Shown here: piece by piece, positions 1 through 7,212 of the stretch | Layout of the letters: each line of letters starts with the position of its first letter | How positions within the stretch are numbered: position 1 is the first letter of the stretch | NCBI GenBank assembly: GCA_964397775.1 | Contig: CAYNKL010000004.1 | Coordinates: 4,653-68,652, forward strand | DNA from: Allosediminivita sp964397775 | GTDB taxonomy: Bacteria > Pseudomonadota > Alphaproteobacteria > Rhodobacterales > Rhodobacteraceae | Length of the DNA stretch: 64,000 nucleotides | Direction of reading: 5' to 3' | Program-made: the position numbers and the translations under genes | The notes under the pieces: generated by a model | What the model saw: only the letters and a program-made list of their open reading frames with translations | What the model was told of the DNA's origin: nothing | Databases searched by the model: none

Positions 1-216
1 CTCGCCGCCATCGCCGCCGGCCCCAGCCTCACCATGCTGTCGCGGCGCGCGGTGGGCGGTGCTGCCCCCGACCGCAATCTGCGCGCAATGCCGGTGACAT
101 GGGCCCGGCGCCCGGAACGGCATTTCTCGGTCCTGACCCACCCCGACCGCTACCGCACCCGCGCCCAGCAGGCCCTGCTTGCGATCCTCGACAGCCACGC
201 CGGACGGGACCGCTGA
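1..216 (+). CDS. C-terminal fragment, probable LysR-type regulator
   Basis: The reading frame is open from the first base of the window and stops at 214-216, so only about 71 C-terminal residues are visible and the true start lies upstream. The piece begins with an Ala/Gly-rich stretch followed by TMLSRRAV and later contains the run FSVLTHPDRYRTRAQQALL. This resembles the last strand and helix of the effector-binding domain of LysR-type transcriptional regulators, where an AAGxGxTMLPR loop precedes a HPDRYRS-like helix. The DNA-binding half is not in the window, so the family call is an inference from this short tail. The stop is 77 bases before the start of the ParB-domain gene on the same strand. 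Confidence 0.4.
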   Translation, partial: LAAIAAGPSLTMLSRRAVGGAAPDRNLRAMPVTWARRPERHFSVLTHPDRYRTRAQQALLAILDSHAGRDR

Positions 217-293
217 GCCCACCGCGCGCCCCGTTCACCCATCACGCCCCTCGCGCGCCGCTATAATGCCCCGGAAAGACCCGGAGGCCGCCC

Positions 294-1136
294 GTGACCG
301 ACACCATCCACGAGATTCCCCTCGATCAGATCGACGCCGAGGCCCTGCCCCGCGACCGCGCCACCCGCGACCCCGAGGCCGACCACGAGCTGCAACTCTC
401 GATCCTCGCCGAGGGCTTGCGCCAGCCGGTGGAGCTTTTCGCCATGGAGGGCGACACGCCCTACGGCCTCATCGCCGGGCACCGCCGCCTCGCCGCCTTC
501 CGCGCGCTGGAACGCGCCACCATCCCCGCCTTCCTGCGCCGCCCCGCCGACATTCCCGCGGCCCTCGCCGCCATGGTCTCGGAAAACGAGATGCGCGCCC
601 AGATCAGCCCCTGGGAAAAGGGCCGCCTTGTGGTGATCTGCGTCGCGCAGGGACATTTCCCCAACGCCGACGCCGCCATCGACAGTCTCTACGCCACGCT
701 CTCGCGGCAGAAACGTTCGCGCCTGCGCAGCCTTGTCATGGCGGTCGAGGCCTTCGACGACCGCTTCGCCACGCCCGAGCGCCTCTCGCTCGCGCGTCTC
801 GAACGCCTCGCAAGCGCCCTCCGCGCCGGGTGGGAGGACATGCTCCGCGCCGCCCTCCCCAGCCCGCGCAGCCACAGCCTCGAAAGCCAGTGGCAGGCCA
901 TCGAGCCCGTCCTCGCCGAGGCCACGAGCCCCGAGGGCGCAGCCAGTGCGCCCGGCACCCCGAGAATGCCGCGCCGCCTTCTGAAACTCCGTCAGGGCCT
1001 GACGATCCGCCGGGAACTCACTCGAAGCGGCTGGATCCTCCGCTTCTCCGGCCCCGAGGCCAAGACCCCCGGCCTCATGGACGACGTGATGGACCACGTG
1101 GAACGCATGTTCGGAAGCGCCCCGGACGGACGCTAG
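294..1136 (+). CDS. ParB N-terminal domain protein (orphan)
   Basis: 280-residue protein of the ParB/RepB/Spo0J family. Residues about 5-70 form the ParB nuclease-like domain with the GHRR signature at 62-65, and the following ENEMRAQISPWEKG stretch near 98-111 matches the ENLqReDLsPiE box that precedes the helix-turn-helix in this family. ParB proteins bind parS-like DNA and, in the classical case, CTP at the GxRR region. No parA or repA/repC neighbour is visible, so this looks like an orphan member, perhaps a nucleoid-associated or regulatory protein rather than a plasmid partition protein. The start is GTG at 294, chosen because CGGAGG lies at 282-287 just upstream. It is the last ordinary gene before the accessory patch. 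Confidence 0.75.
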   Translation: MTDTIHEIPLDQIDAEALPRDRATRDPEADHELQLSILAEGLRQPVELFAMEGDTPYGLIAGHRRLAAFRALERATIPAFLRRPADIPAALAAMVSENEMRAQISPWEKGRLVVICVAQGHFPNADAAIDSLYATLSRQKRSRLRSLVMAVEAFDDRFATPERLSLARLERLASALRAGWEDMLRAALPSPRSHSLESQWQAIEPVLAEATSPEGAASAPGTPRMPRRLLKLRQGLTIRRELTRSGWILRFSGPEAKTPGLMDDVMDHVERMFGSAPDGR

Positions 1137-1362
1137 ATCCCGGCCATCAGGCCAAAGCCGGGCGCGCGCCGGACCGTGGTTTGGCGCTGCCCACCTCGGG
1201 AGTGGGCGCTTTATTCCAACCCAATCCGGGCGACCTCCGACCGCTGCCCAGCAGATACCAAGGCGCAAGACCGCAGGGACGGTCCGGCGCGCGCGGATGT
1301 AGAGAAAAGGCTCTCGGCCGGCTTTCTCCGCGCCCCCGTCTCGACGGCCGCGGTACGGGACG

Positions 1363-1399
1363 AAGCGGTCATTTACCGAACATGTTCTAATGACCGCTT
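1363..1399. repeat. Inverted repeat AAGCGGTCATT / AATGACCGCTT
   Basis: Eleven-base perfect arms, AAGCGGTCATT at 1363-1373 and AATGACCGCTT at 1389-1399, flank a 15-base loop. Related half-copies (AAGCGGTCATG near 3596, AAGCGGTCGTT near 5376, ACCGGTCATTCG near 3711) occur elsewhere in the same accessory patch. No T-run follows, so a terminator role is not supported. Confidence 0.6.
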
Positions 1400-1592
1400 G
1401 GCGGGACGAAACTGCCGTTCGCTGCGCACAGCACGAAGGTCCGTTTCAATCTACCGTGCCCATACAGAAGCGTCCCGCGCTTGCATGCCAGTGGATTGCG
1501 GTTTGTAGGCATTTTGTGTGGCGCATACACGCCCTGCTGAGGGTGGCGAAAGGCGCAGGGCCGGACGTTGCTAAAGGGTGATCGAAGATCGG

Positions 1593-1724
1593 ATGCGCAC
1601 CAACCCGCGCGACATCTGGGACCTGATGAAGAGGACCAACGGTCATGGCGATGAGCTTCCCGACTCGCAGCTCGCCGCGGCCGAGAAACTCATGTGCGGC
1701 ATGGAGAGGTTTGAGGCGCGCTAA
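1593..1724 (+). pseudogene. Coding-like remnant, 43 residues
   Basis: A short frame from ATG 1593 to TAA 1722-1724 encodes a charged, amphipathic peptide (starts MRTNPRDIWDLMKRTNGHG, ends CGMERFEAR) whose composition looks protein-like. There is no clear ribosome-binding site, and the frame continues upstream without a start, which suggests the 3' end of a decayed gene. I do not recognise a family. It could also be chance. Confidence 0.25.
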
Positions 1725-1972
1725 GGGCAGGCCTGAAAGCTCGACGACGGCATGCCACGGGTCACGACGCTTCCCAACACCATCATCGAGTTCGCGAGGC
1801 CGTCGAAGAGCAGATCACTAAGCGCGCGGCCGCGAACGAGGCTGCACCGAAAGCGGAACCGGATCGCAGACCGGGGTATAGCGGATCCGGAGGGCCGTGC
1901 CCCCAGACGACCCGTGGGTCGCGGTCCGGACGCCGATGATCGAGGAGAGGGTCCTCAAGCAGTCGATCCCCC

Positions 1973-2745
1973 CTACCAGAGGCCCCTACTCTTCGGCTTT
2001 GGGCTCTTTCCCTTTCGCTTAGTGATCTTCTTGGCGAGCTTGTCGAGTTCTTTACTGCGATCGTCATAGACAGCGTGGAGCACCGATTGCAGAAGCTCGA
2101 AGGCGTCCAGCAGCTCCGACCTGGTCTTGGCTTGTGAGTTGAAATGCGTCGTGTCGTTGCCGACCCACTTGATCGCGATCAGGTACTCTTTAACCTCTGA
2201 GAGTCGCCCTTTGGTGTGGTGCTCGATCCGATTGTGGAGGGCAATGTCCTGCCGCTTGCCGTTCTTGGTGGTGGTCCTCTTCACCTTGGCTTCGGCCAGC
2301 ATTGCCTCCACGCACCGGCGGATAGCGCTGCCGCACGCATCCGGGTCGTTCCAGAAATGGCCGAACGTGCGCACGAGTTGATCGCTGATCGCCTCGGGAA
2401 GGTTTTTGGACACCGAGAAGATCGCCGGCGGCCGCGTGAAGGTTTGCGGACTGTAGATAGTACCCAAACAACGTCCGTAGTCGTGGTCGTAGTCCTCTTC
2501 GACCGTCGTTTGCCGGCGACGACTGTCGAGCGGCCACACGCATGGCAGTCGAGAACGGCGCTGAACGTGCCGGTGTCCCACTCCGGCTCCCACGCCTCAT
2601 GCGCGTGCGCCTCCTTCGACCAGGGCTCCTCGCGATCTTTCAGGGTGTCGGGCACGAGGGCGAGCGTCCCGCCGTCGCATGAGCTGCATCGCCATGCGGG
2701 GAGATCGGCGAAGGCTTCTCGGAAATGGTCTCGATTGATCGCCAC
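1973..2745 (-). pseudogene. DUF4145-type protein, frameshifted
   Basis: Two reading frames together make one DUF4145-like protein of about 257 residues. The N-terminal part (start 2745, MAINRDHFREAF) has a zinc-ribbon-like pair CxxC at residues 20/23 and 67/70. The C-terminal part runs in another frame down to the stop at 1973 and carries helical segments such as SAIRRCVEAMLAEAKVKR and EYLIAIKWVGNDTTHF, which match the conserved core of DUF4145. The frame switch must fall around 2500-2530, near the AAACGACGG run. This is either a true disabling indel, a sequencing error or, less likely, programmed frameshifting. The start lies 5 bases after the stop of the 2751-3275 gene, so the two are probably co-transcribed. 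DUF4145 domains are often found in restriction and defence contexts; the function here is unknown. Confidence 0.6.
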
Positions 2746-2750
2746 GATGT

Positions 2751-3275
2751 TTAGCCCCGGATGACGATTTCGACGTTGTTGGGCGCCACGCCGTAGTGGG
2801 CGGCCAAGCCACGCCGTGCTTCCGCGAAGGTGAGCCCATTGTCATTGCCCGGAGCCGTGCCCGCAGGCTGCACTCTTGCCCCGTCGGCGAGCGACGTGAA
2901 CTCGATGCTGTCGAGATTGATGCCCAGTTCGTCCAGGGTGGTGAACCGGACGGGGTTGCGGCTCTTGCCCCATGCAGCCGGCACGTCGACCTCGGCGTAG
3001 GCGTCGAACTCGATCACGTAGCGCATACGGCCATCGGCCGTGCTCTCGTCCGTCTCGGCAATCCCGGAAATGCGGCCGACAAGGAAGGCCGTCCCGTGAT
3101 CGAAGTCGTTTTGGTGCCAGTGGGCATTCTCGCGCTGGTTCCGGATAGCGACGACGTAACGTTTCTGGGTGATCCGTTCGGGAGAAGCCACCCAGTTTCC
3201 CGTCCCGCCCCGCTCGATAATCTCGTTCTTGCTACGGCTCGTAAGTACGGCGACCGCGCTGTTGATGGTGCTCAT
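2751..3275 (-). CDS. Unrecognised protein upstream of the DUF4145 gene
   Basis: 174-residue soluble protein. I do not recognise a named family. Visible features are an Arg/His/Trp-rich segment RNQRENAHWHQNDFDHGTA near residues 45-63, a beta-rich middle (RYVIEFDAYAEVDVP), a conserved-looking SRNPVRFTTLDELGIN near 105-120, and a C-terminal helix-strand unit LTFAEARRGLAAHYGVAP. There are no transmembrane segments or signal peptide. It precedes the DUF4145 gene by 5 bases on the same strand, which implies a two-gene unit. The upstream region is AT-rich, contains direct repeats at 3330-3349 and contrasts with the GC-rich surroundings, in keeping with horizontally acquired DNA. Confidence 0.6.
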   Translation of the reverse strand: MSTINSAVAVLTSRSKNEIIERGGTGNWVASPERITQKRYVVAIRNQRENAHWHQNDFDHGTAFLVGRISGIAETDESTADGRMRYVIEFDAYAEVDVPAAWGKSRNPVRFTTLDELGINLDSIEFTSLADGARVQPAGTAPGNDNGLTFAEARRGLAAHYGVAPNNVEIVIRG

Positions 3276-3769
3276 GCCTTGGTCCTTGATCGGTCATGGC
3301 GTCCCGCGCCAAGCATACAAAATAGATACTACAAGTAAGTATACAAGTATGAAGTGTGACGGCCTGTCGCCCTACTTCGTCGCCGTTTAGAATCTACAAG
3401 GGGTGCTGCCGGCGTGCGCCCTGTCGAACCGACCGAGTAGAACGGATCGGCTGTTGCAATAGCCTCTGTACAGGCTTTCAAAACGCACCAGCGGCCACGT
3501 CTTGACCCATATTGAACACGATGCTGCATCCGAAGTGCGATCCGCCGAAGCCGACCTTCGTGTGCTCCGTAGCATCCGGTAAAGTGGGCTCGAAGCGGTC
3601 ATGCGGCGACGAAGCGGGTCGGGCGCCTGGCAGGCAGCGGCGGCCGCCGCTTCCGGCCCGGAGCTGCCATTCGCTTCTTAGCCGGGCGCTGCGGCGCAGC
3701 TTCGTCGAACCGGTCATTCGTCCATCGCGCAGCATTTTCGGAGGGTGAAGGTCGGCAGAGCGGAGATGT
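3276..3769. other. Gap between the accessory gene pair and the IS element
   Basis: About 490 bases without a supportable gene. It contains the AT-rich upstream region of the 2751-3275 gene with direct repeats, then from about 3590 to 3720 a mosaic of motifs that recur in the patch (AAGCGGTCAT, CATTCGCTTC, ACCGGTCATTCG) and a GC-rich inverted segment near 3600-3700. It appears to be intergenic repeat debris next to the IS left end. Confidence 0.45.
3330..3349. promoter_or_regulatory. Direct repeat TACAAGTA x2, possible operator
   Basis: TACAAGTA occurs at 3330-3337 and again at 3342-3349, a 12-base period, 55-75 bases upstream of the minus-strand start at 3275. The tract is the most AT-rich in the neighbourhood. 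Spacing near one helical turn and the location suggest an operator or promoter, but no regulator is identified. Confidence 0.3.
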
Positions 3770-3782
3770 TGTTGAAAAACTC
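3770..3782. repeat. IS left terminal inverted repeat
   Basis: TGTTGAAAAACTC, a perfect 13-base match to the complement of 5252-5264. Similarity extends outward by ATG with one mismatch, so the true end may lie a few bases further left. Confidence 0.7.
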
Positions 3783-3831
3783 GCCTCAGTTTTCCGCCCG
3801 ACTGGATCGCCATGGCGGTCCTGCCGACTTC

Positions 3832-5208
3832 TCAGGCCACTGACGGCCTCAGCTTGGCGAGTTTGCGGAGGTTCTGGACGGTTGCGGCTATGTGGAACTC
3901 GTCTTTGGCGCCATTTGGTCCCCTGAGGCGAAGGCGGTCGAGGCCGAGAATACGCTTCAGGTGAGCGAAGAGCATCTCGACTTTCTTCCGGGCGTATCCC
4001 GAAGCGACATAGGTATCGGTCGTGGCGATCTCCCGGGCTTTCTGGCGCGCGTGCTCGTACCGCGACCGGGAGATCTTTCGCGTGGCCTGGTTGGGTGTGC
4101 AGTGCGGCCTCAGCGCGCAGGCGGCGCAATCCTGTTTCCGGGCGTAGTATTTCTTGCAGCCGTCCTTCCCGAATTCCGGTCGTCCCTTCGAAATATCCCG
4201 CCAGTAGGGCTTCAGCGCGTGGCCTCCGGGGCAGCGGTATTCGTCTGCCTCTTCATCGTAGGCGAAGTCGGTGGCCGGATACGCGCCGTCCTTGCGTTCG
4301 GATTTGTCGAAGACCGGGATATGCGGTTCGATCTTCTGATCGTCGACGAGCCAGCCGAGCATATCTGCGGTGCCGTAGGCGGTATCCGCGGCCAGCCTTT
4401 CGGGGTGCAGATCGAAGCGGTCTCTGGTTCGCGTCAGCATGTTTCGCACGGCACCGACTTCGGCCTGCCGGATCGGAACGGTGGCCTCGACGTCGACGAT
4501 GATCGCGTTGTCCAGATCGACAAGGTAGTTGGTGCTATAGGCGAAGAAGGGTCTGTCCCCGTTGGCTCCGGTGAACCGTGCGGCGGGATCAGTGGGCGAG
4601 ATTGCCTTCGGCTTGACAGGCATGGCCGCACCGAAAGCCGCGTCATCGAGCGTGGCGAGGTATTCCTGTGTCGCTCGGCTGGCGTCATCTTCCGCTGACC
4701 ATTGCGAGTATTCGGCCTTGGTGTAGCGGCTGGCATCCGCCTTGATCAGCGAAGCGTCCGCCCCGAAGCTCTCACCGCCCACGAGCCCCTCGGCGATGCA
4801 CCGCGCCAGCACGGCCTCGAAGAGCCGCCGGAACAGATCGCTCTCTCGGAACCGGCCATGCCGGTTCTTCGAGAAGGTCGAGTGGTCGGGCACCGCGTCG
4901 GTCAGATCGAGCCGGCAAAACCATCGATATGCCAGGTTGCGATGGACTTCTTCACAGAGACGCCGTTCCGACCGAATGCCAAAGGCATAGCCCACGATGA
5001 GCATCCGTATCATCAGCTCCGGATCGACCGAGGGGCGGCCAGTCGTGCTGTAGAATGGGGAGAGATGAAGGCGCATGTCTCCGAGATCAACGAAGCGGTC
5101 AATGCTTCTGAGCAGATGATCCGCCGGGACATGGTCTTCTATCGTGAACTCGTAGAACAGCGCGCCCTGCGAAACCTGCCTCGGCCCCATCATCGCCAGT
5201 TCTCCCAT
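3832..5208 (-). CDS. IS1182-family transposase
   Basis: 458-residue DDE transposase. The N-terminal DUF772-type domain spans roughly residues 20-125 (LSPFYSTTGRPSVDPELMIR, then NLAYRWFCRLDLTDAVPDHS). The catalytic core carries the acidic triad at about D151 (FGADASLIKADAS), D275 (AADTAYGTADML) and E411 (ARKKVEMLFAHLKRILGL). A cysteine-rich insertion at about 325-370 (CPGGH, CAACALRPHC) is usual in this family. The length is standard and the frame is uninterrupted, so the gene is probably functional. It sits inside the element with 62 bases to the left end and 56 to the right. A second Met (residue 6 or 7) could be the true start. Confidence 0.9.
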   Translation of the reverse strand: MGELAMMGPRQVSQGALFYEFTIEDHVPADHLLRSIDRFVDLGDMRLHLSPFYSTTGRPSVDPELMIRMLIVGYAFGIRSERRLCEEVHRNLAYRWFCRLDLTDAVPDHSTFSKNRHGRFRESDLFRRLFEAVLARCIAEGLVGGESFGADASLIKADASRYTKAEYSQWSAEDDASRATQEYLATLDDAAFGAAMPVKPKAISPTDPAARFTGANGDRPFFAYSTNYLVDLDNAIIVDVEATVPIRQAEVGAVRNMLTRTRDRFDLHPERLAADTAYGTADMLGWLVDDQKIEPHIPVFDKSERKDGAYPATDFAYDEEADEYRCPGGHALKPYWRDISKGRPEFGKDGCKKYYARKQDCAACALRPHCTPNQATRKISRSRYEHARQKAREIATTDTYVASGYARKKVEMLFAHLKRILGLDRLRLRGPNGAKDEFHIAATVQNLRKLAKLRPSVA

Positions 5209-5251
5209 ACTTCAGGAGAATTGGACCAGCACCAGTGACGTCGCTCAAGCG

Positions 5252-5264
5252 GAGTTTTTCAACA
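5252..5264. repeat. IS right terminal inverted repeat
   Basis: GAGTTTTTCAACA, the complement of the left end at 3770-3782. Confidence 0.7.
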
Positions 5265-5601
5265 CCATCCGGGACATTGCGGCCGTTCGGCGATCATACG
5301 ATGCAACTGCGGCATAAAGAATGGGGACGCTCGCAACCCCAGTAATCGAGGTTCCGCCCTGCGGCACAGATCACGGAAGCGGTCGTTAAAGCCGGCGCCA
5401 GACCGAAATATGTAACCCGACCATTCGCTGCGCGGCGTCGCAGCGCCACCGATGAGGACGAAGTCGACGGAAGACACCGGGAAGAGCACAGATCTATTGC
5501 GGACATCCGAAAGCTGGCAAAACAACGCTGTATGTGTGCCGTCAGGCTGAACTCGTTTCCGAGGTGGTACGCGCAGGTCTTTGTGCCTGCCAGCCGGTCG
5601 T
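5265..5601. other. Gap between the IS element and the WYL regulator
   Basis: About 340 bases with no supportable gene. It carries another copy of the patch motifs: AAGCGGTCGTT near 5376 and CGACCATTCGCTGC near 5417, followed by a GC-rich imperfect palindrome (GCGCGGCG/CGCAGCGC). This matches the repeat debris to the left of the IS. Confidence 0.45.
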
Positions 5602-6324
5602 TTATCTGGGTGCGGGCGAAACATGCTCGTTCAGGAAATCCCCGCTGCCAAGGTCCCAGCGGTTCTGCTCTGACCAGATCTGGCGTAGGGCCTCTCCCTG
5701 ACCGGTGAAATAGGCGCCTGTCGGCTCGCAGGCATAGATGCGGTCGGCTCGAAAATGGCGAAGGCCGCTGCGAAGCTCGCACCATGCCGCCAGCAGAACA
5801 GCGTTGATATGATAGACGACTGCGATGGGCCGGATGTTGCGCGTCGTCCGCTGGCCCGCCCCATCCTCATAGTCGATCCGCAGCACCCGTTCTTCCCGTA
5901 CGGCCGCACGCAGCATCGCTTTCGAAACGCAGCCCAGTTCCGGATCATCATCCGGCGCACCCCAGGGAGACACCTGAAGCCAGTCCGCCGGCGCATGAAG
6001 CGCATCGATCTTTGCCGATATACGGTCGGCCGCCCGACGCAGCGCCCGATCGCCCGACCTGCTGAGCATGCAGAGTCCGACGCGAAGCGCCTCCACCTCC
6101 TCTTCATCGAAATTGAGCGGTGGCAGATCGTAGCCCCGCCGCATGACATAGCCGATCCCGGGCTCGCCCTCGATTGGCGTGCGCATGGCCTGAAGCGCCG
6201 CGATATCGCGATAGATGGTGCGTACCGACACCTCGAGGCGTGCGGCCAGGTCCTCCGCCCGAACCGGGCCATCCGCGGCGCGAAAGATCTGGATCATCTC
6301 AAAAAGGCGGTTTGATTTGGTCAT
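5602..6324 (-). CDS. YafY-type HTH/WYL transcriptional regulator
   Basis: 240-residue regulator. Residues about 5-60 form a DeoR/HTH_11-like winged helix (DLAARLEVSVRTIYRDIAAL), and about 138-205 form a WYL domain (LRIDYEDGAG, RNIRPIAVVYHINAVLLAAW). WYL domains are thought to sense small ligands or nucleic-acid products. The start at 6324 (MTKSNRLFEM) is chosen because it begins the helix-turn-helix directly; the frame continues upstream by 78 codons that look non-coding. It is divergent from the small protein at 6436, the usual arrangement for a regulator and its target. Confidence 0.85.
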   Translation of the reverse strand: MTKSNRLFEMIQIFRAADGPVRAEDLAARLEVSVRTIYRDIAALQAMRTPIEGEPGIGYVMRRGYDLPPLNFDEEEVEALRVGLCMLSRSGDRALRRAADRISAKIDALHAPADWLQVSPWGAPDDDPELGCVSKAMLRAAVREERVLRIDYEDGAGQRTTRNIRPIAVVYHINAVLLAAWCELRSGLRHFRADRIYACEPTGAYFTGQGEALRQIWSEQNRWDLGSGDFLNEHVSPAPR

Positions 6325-6435
6325 GACTGGCGTTCGATCAAGGCAAGGCTCCTGACACCATACGCGCGTTCCCTGACAAGGCCATGTCAGGAGTGATTGG
6401 CGATGCTTCACCTTCCGAAAGCAGGAGAATCGTCG

Positions 6436-6654
6436 ATGAGCTACTATGATCACGCATCCCTTCTCGCCCTGCGCCTTGGCCCCTGGGCCAGCCCTGAAAG
6501 GCACGCGCAGTCGAGCGCAGACAAGGATATCGAAGCGGCTCTTCTGGCAAATCGGCAATCAGCTATCGCCTCGAAACCAGCCAAGAAAGGTACCGCCCCT
6601 GTCGCCGCTCTTCGGCGCTTTCTCCGCAATGGATTTTCAGGAAGGTCTTCGTGA
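6436..6654 (+). CDS. Small conserved-looking protein (MSYYDHA type)
   Basis: 72-residue protein with a good ribosome-binding site AGGAGA upstream of ATG 6436. The sequence starts MSYYDHASLLALRLGPWA, a pattern I associate with small Roseobacter proteins of unknown role, and ends basic (RRFLRNGFSGRSS). No signal peptide or membrane segment. It is divergently transcribed from the WYL regulator, which is a plausible controller. Function unknown. Confidence 0.5.
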   Translation: MSYYDHASLLALRLGPWASPERHAQSSADKDIEAALLANRQSAIASKPAKKGTAPVAALRRFLRNGFSGRSS

Positions 6655-6808
6655 TTTCCTAGGTACAGCTTCGGAGCCGCGTTTCCCGAACCGAAATCCC
6701 ATGACACACTGCAGCACCGTTCCGCTGGCCGAGGTCAGCATTGCGGTCGAAAGGGGCGTTCGCTTCGGTTGAACCGATGACTGCTCGTCATTGCGATGCC
6801 CCAGTCTT

Positions 6809-7114
6809 TCAGTTCGTGTGGATCAACCGCGACCCGCCCGCGTAGACCTGCTTCCACTTGATGACCGAATACGACTTCCGAAGTCCAGTCGGCCAAAATG
6901 GGTCCTCACGCACGAGCCGATCCACCTCATCCTCCGAATTGGCTTCGACGATCCACAAACCATCACGTCCGCGCCCCTTGGGATCGCTCAAAGGCCCCGC
7001 AGCCTCAATCTGTGCCGAGTTTTTCTCCAGAAATTCAAGGTGTGTCGCCATATGTGTTTTGCGCAGCTCCGGATTGGCGTCGGGTGCATCTTCAAACAGG
7101 ATGATGAACTTCAT
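6809..7114 (-). CDS. YciI family protein
   Basis: 101-residue single-domain protein of the YciI/YCII family (dimeric alpha/beta ferredoxin-like fold). The diagnostic pattern is MKFIILFEDAPDANPELR at the start, THMATHLEFLEKN, then AGPLSDPKGRGRDGLWIVEA and DPFWPTGLRKSYSVIKWKQV. Members carry a conserved His/Asp pair and are suspected small-molecule enzymes, but few have known reactions. It is divergent from the LysR gene, with about 90 bases between the starts, so it is the likely LysR target. Confidence 0.8.
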   Translation of the reverse strand: MKFIILFEDAPDANPELRKTHMATHLEFLEKNSAQIEAAGPLSDPKGRGRDGLWIVEANSEDEVDRLVREDPFWPTGLRKSYSVIKWKQVYAGGSRLIHTN

Positions 7115-7192
7115 GCTCAGGTCTCCTCAAGTTGCCTGAAAACAATGTTGCCACACCAAGATTGAAGATTGTGCCGGCAAAATCGGCAGTCC

Positions 7193-7212
7193 ACTCTGCA
7201 AAAATGCAGAGT
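7193..7212 (+). promoter_or_regulatory. Inverted repeat over the LysR start codon
   Basis: ACTCTGCA (7193-7200) and TGCAGAGT (7205-7212) are perfect complements around AAAA. The ATG at 7204-7206 lies at the loop edge, so in RNA the start codon would sit in a hairpin; in DNA it could be an operator in the divergent yciI/lysR region. Confidence 0.4.

Larger units (their letters stand above)
1137..1972. other. Gene-poor accessory interval
   Basis: No convincing full-length gene lies here. The interval holds an inverted repeat at 1363-1399, a short coding-like remnant at 1593-1724, and beyond it another open stretch around 1765-1940 with Glu/Lys/Ala-rich composition (EEQITKRAAANEAAPK on the + strand) but no good start signal. 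The content looks like decayed genes at a site of repeated insertion. Confidence 0.5.
3770..5264 (-). mobile_element. IS1182-family insertion sequence
   Basis: The element is bounded by terminal inverted repeats: TGTTGAAAAACTC at 3770-3782 and its complement GAGTTTTTCAACA at 5252-5264. It carries one full-length transposase gene on the minus strand. Total length is about 1.5 kb, as expected for this family. Flanks read GATG on the left and CATC on the right, so insertion in a palindromic target or slightly longer termini are both possible; no simple direct target duplication is evident. Being intact, it may be active. Confidence 0.8.

Noticed and set aside
3760..5275. Direct target-site duplication of the IS element
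   Set aside because: No identical direct repeats longer than chance flank the inverted repeats. The GATG/CATC pair is complementary rather than direct.
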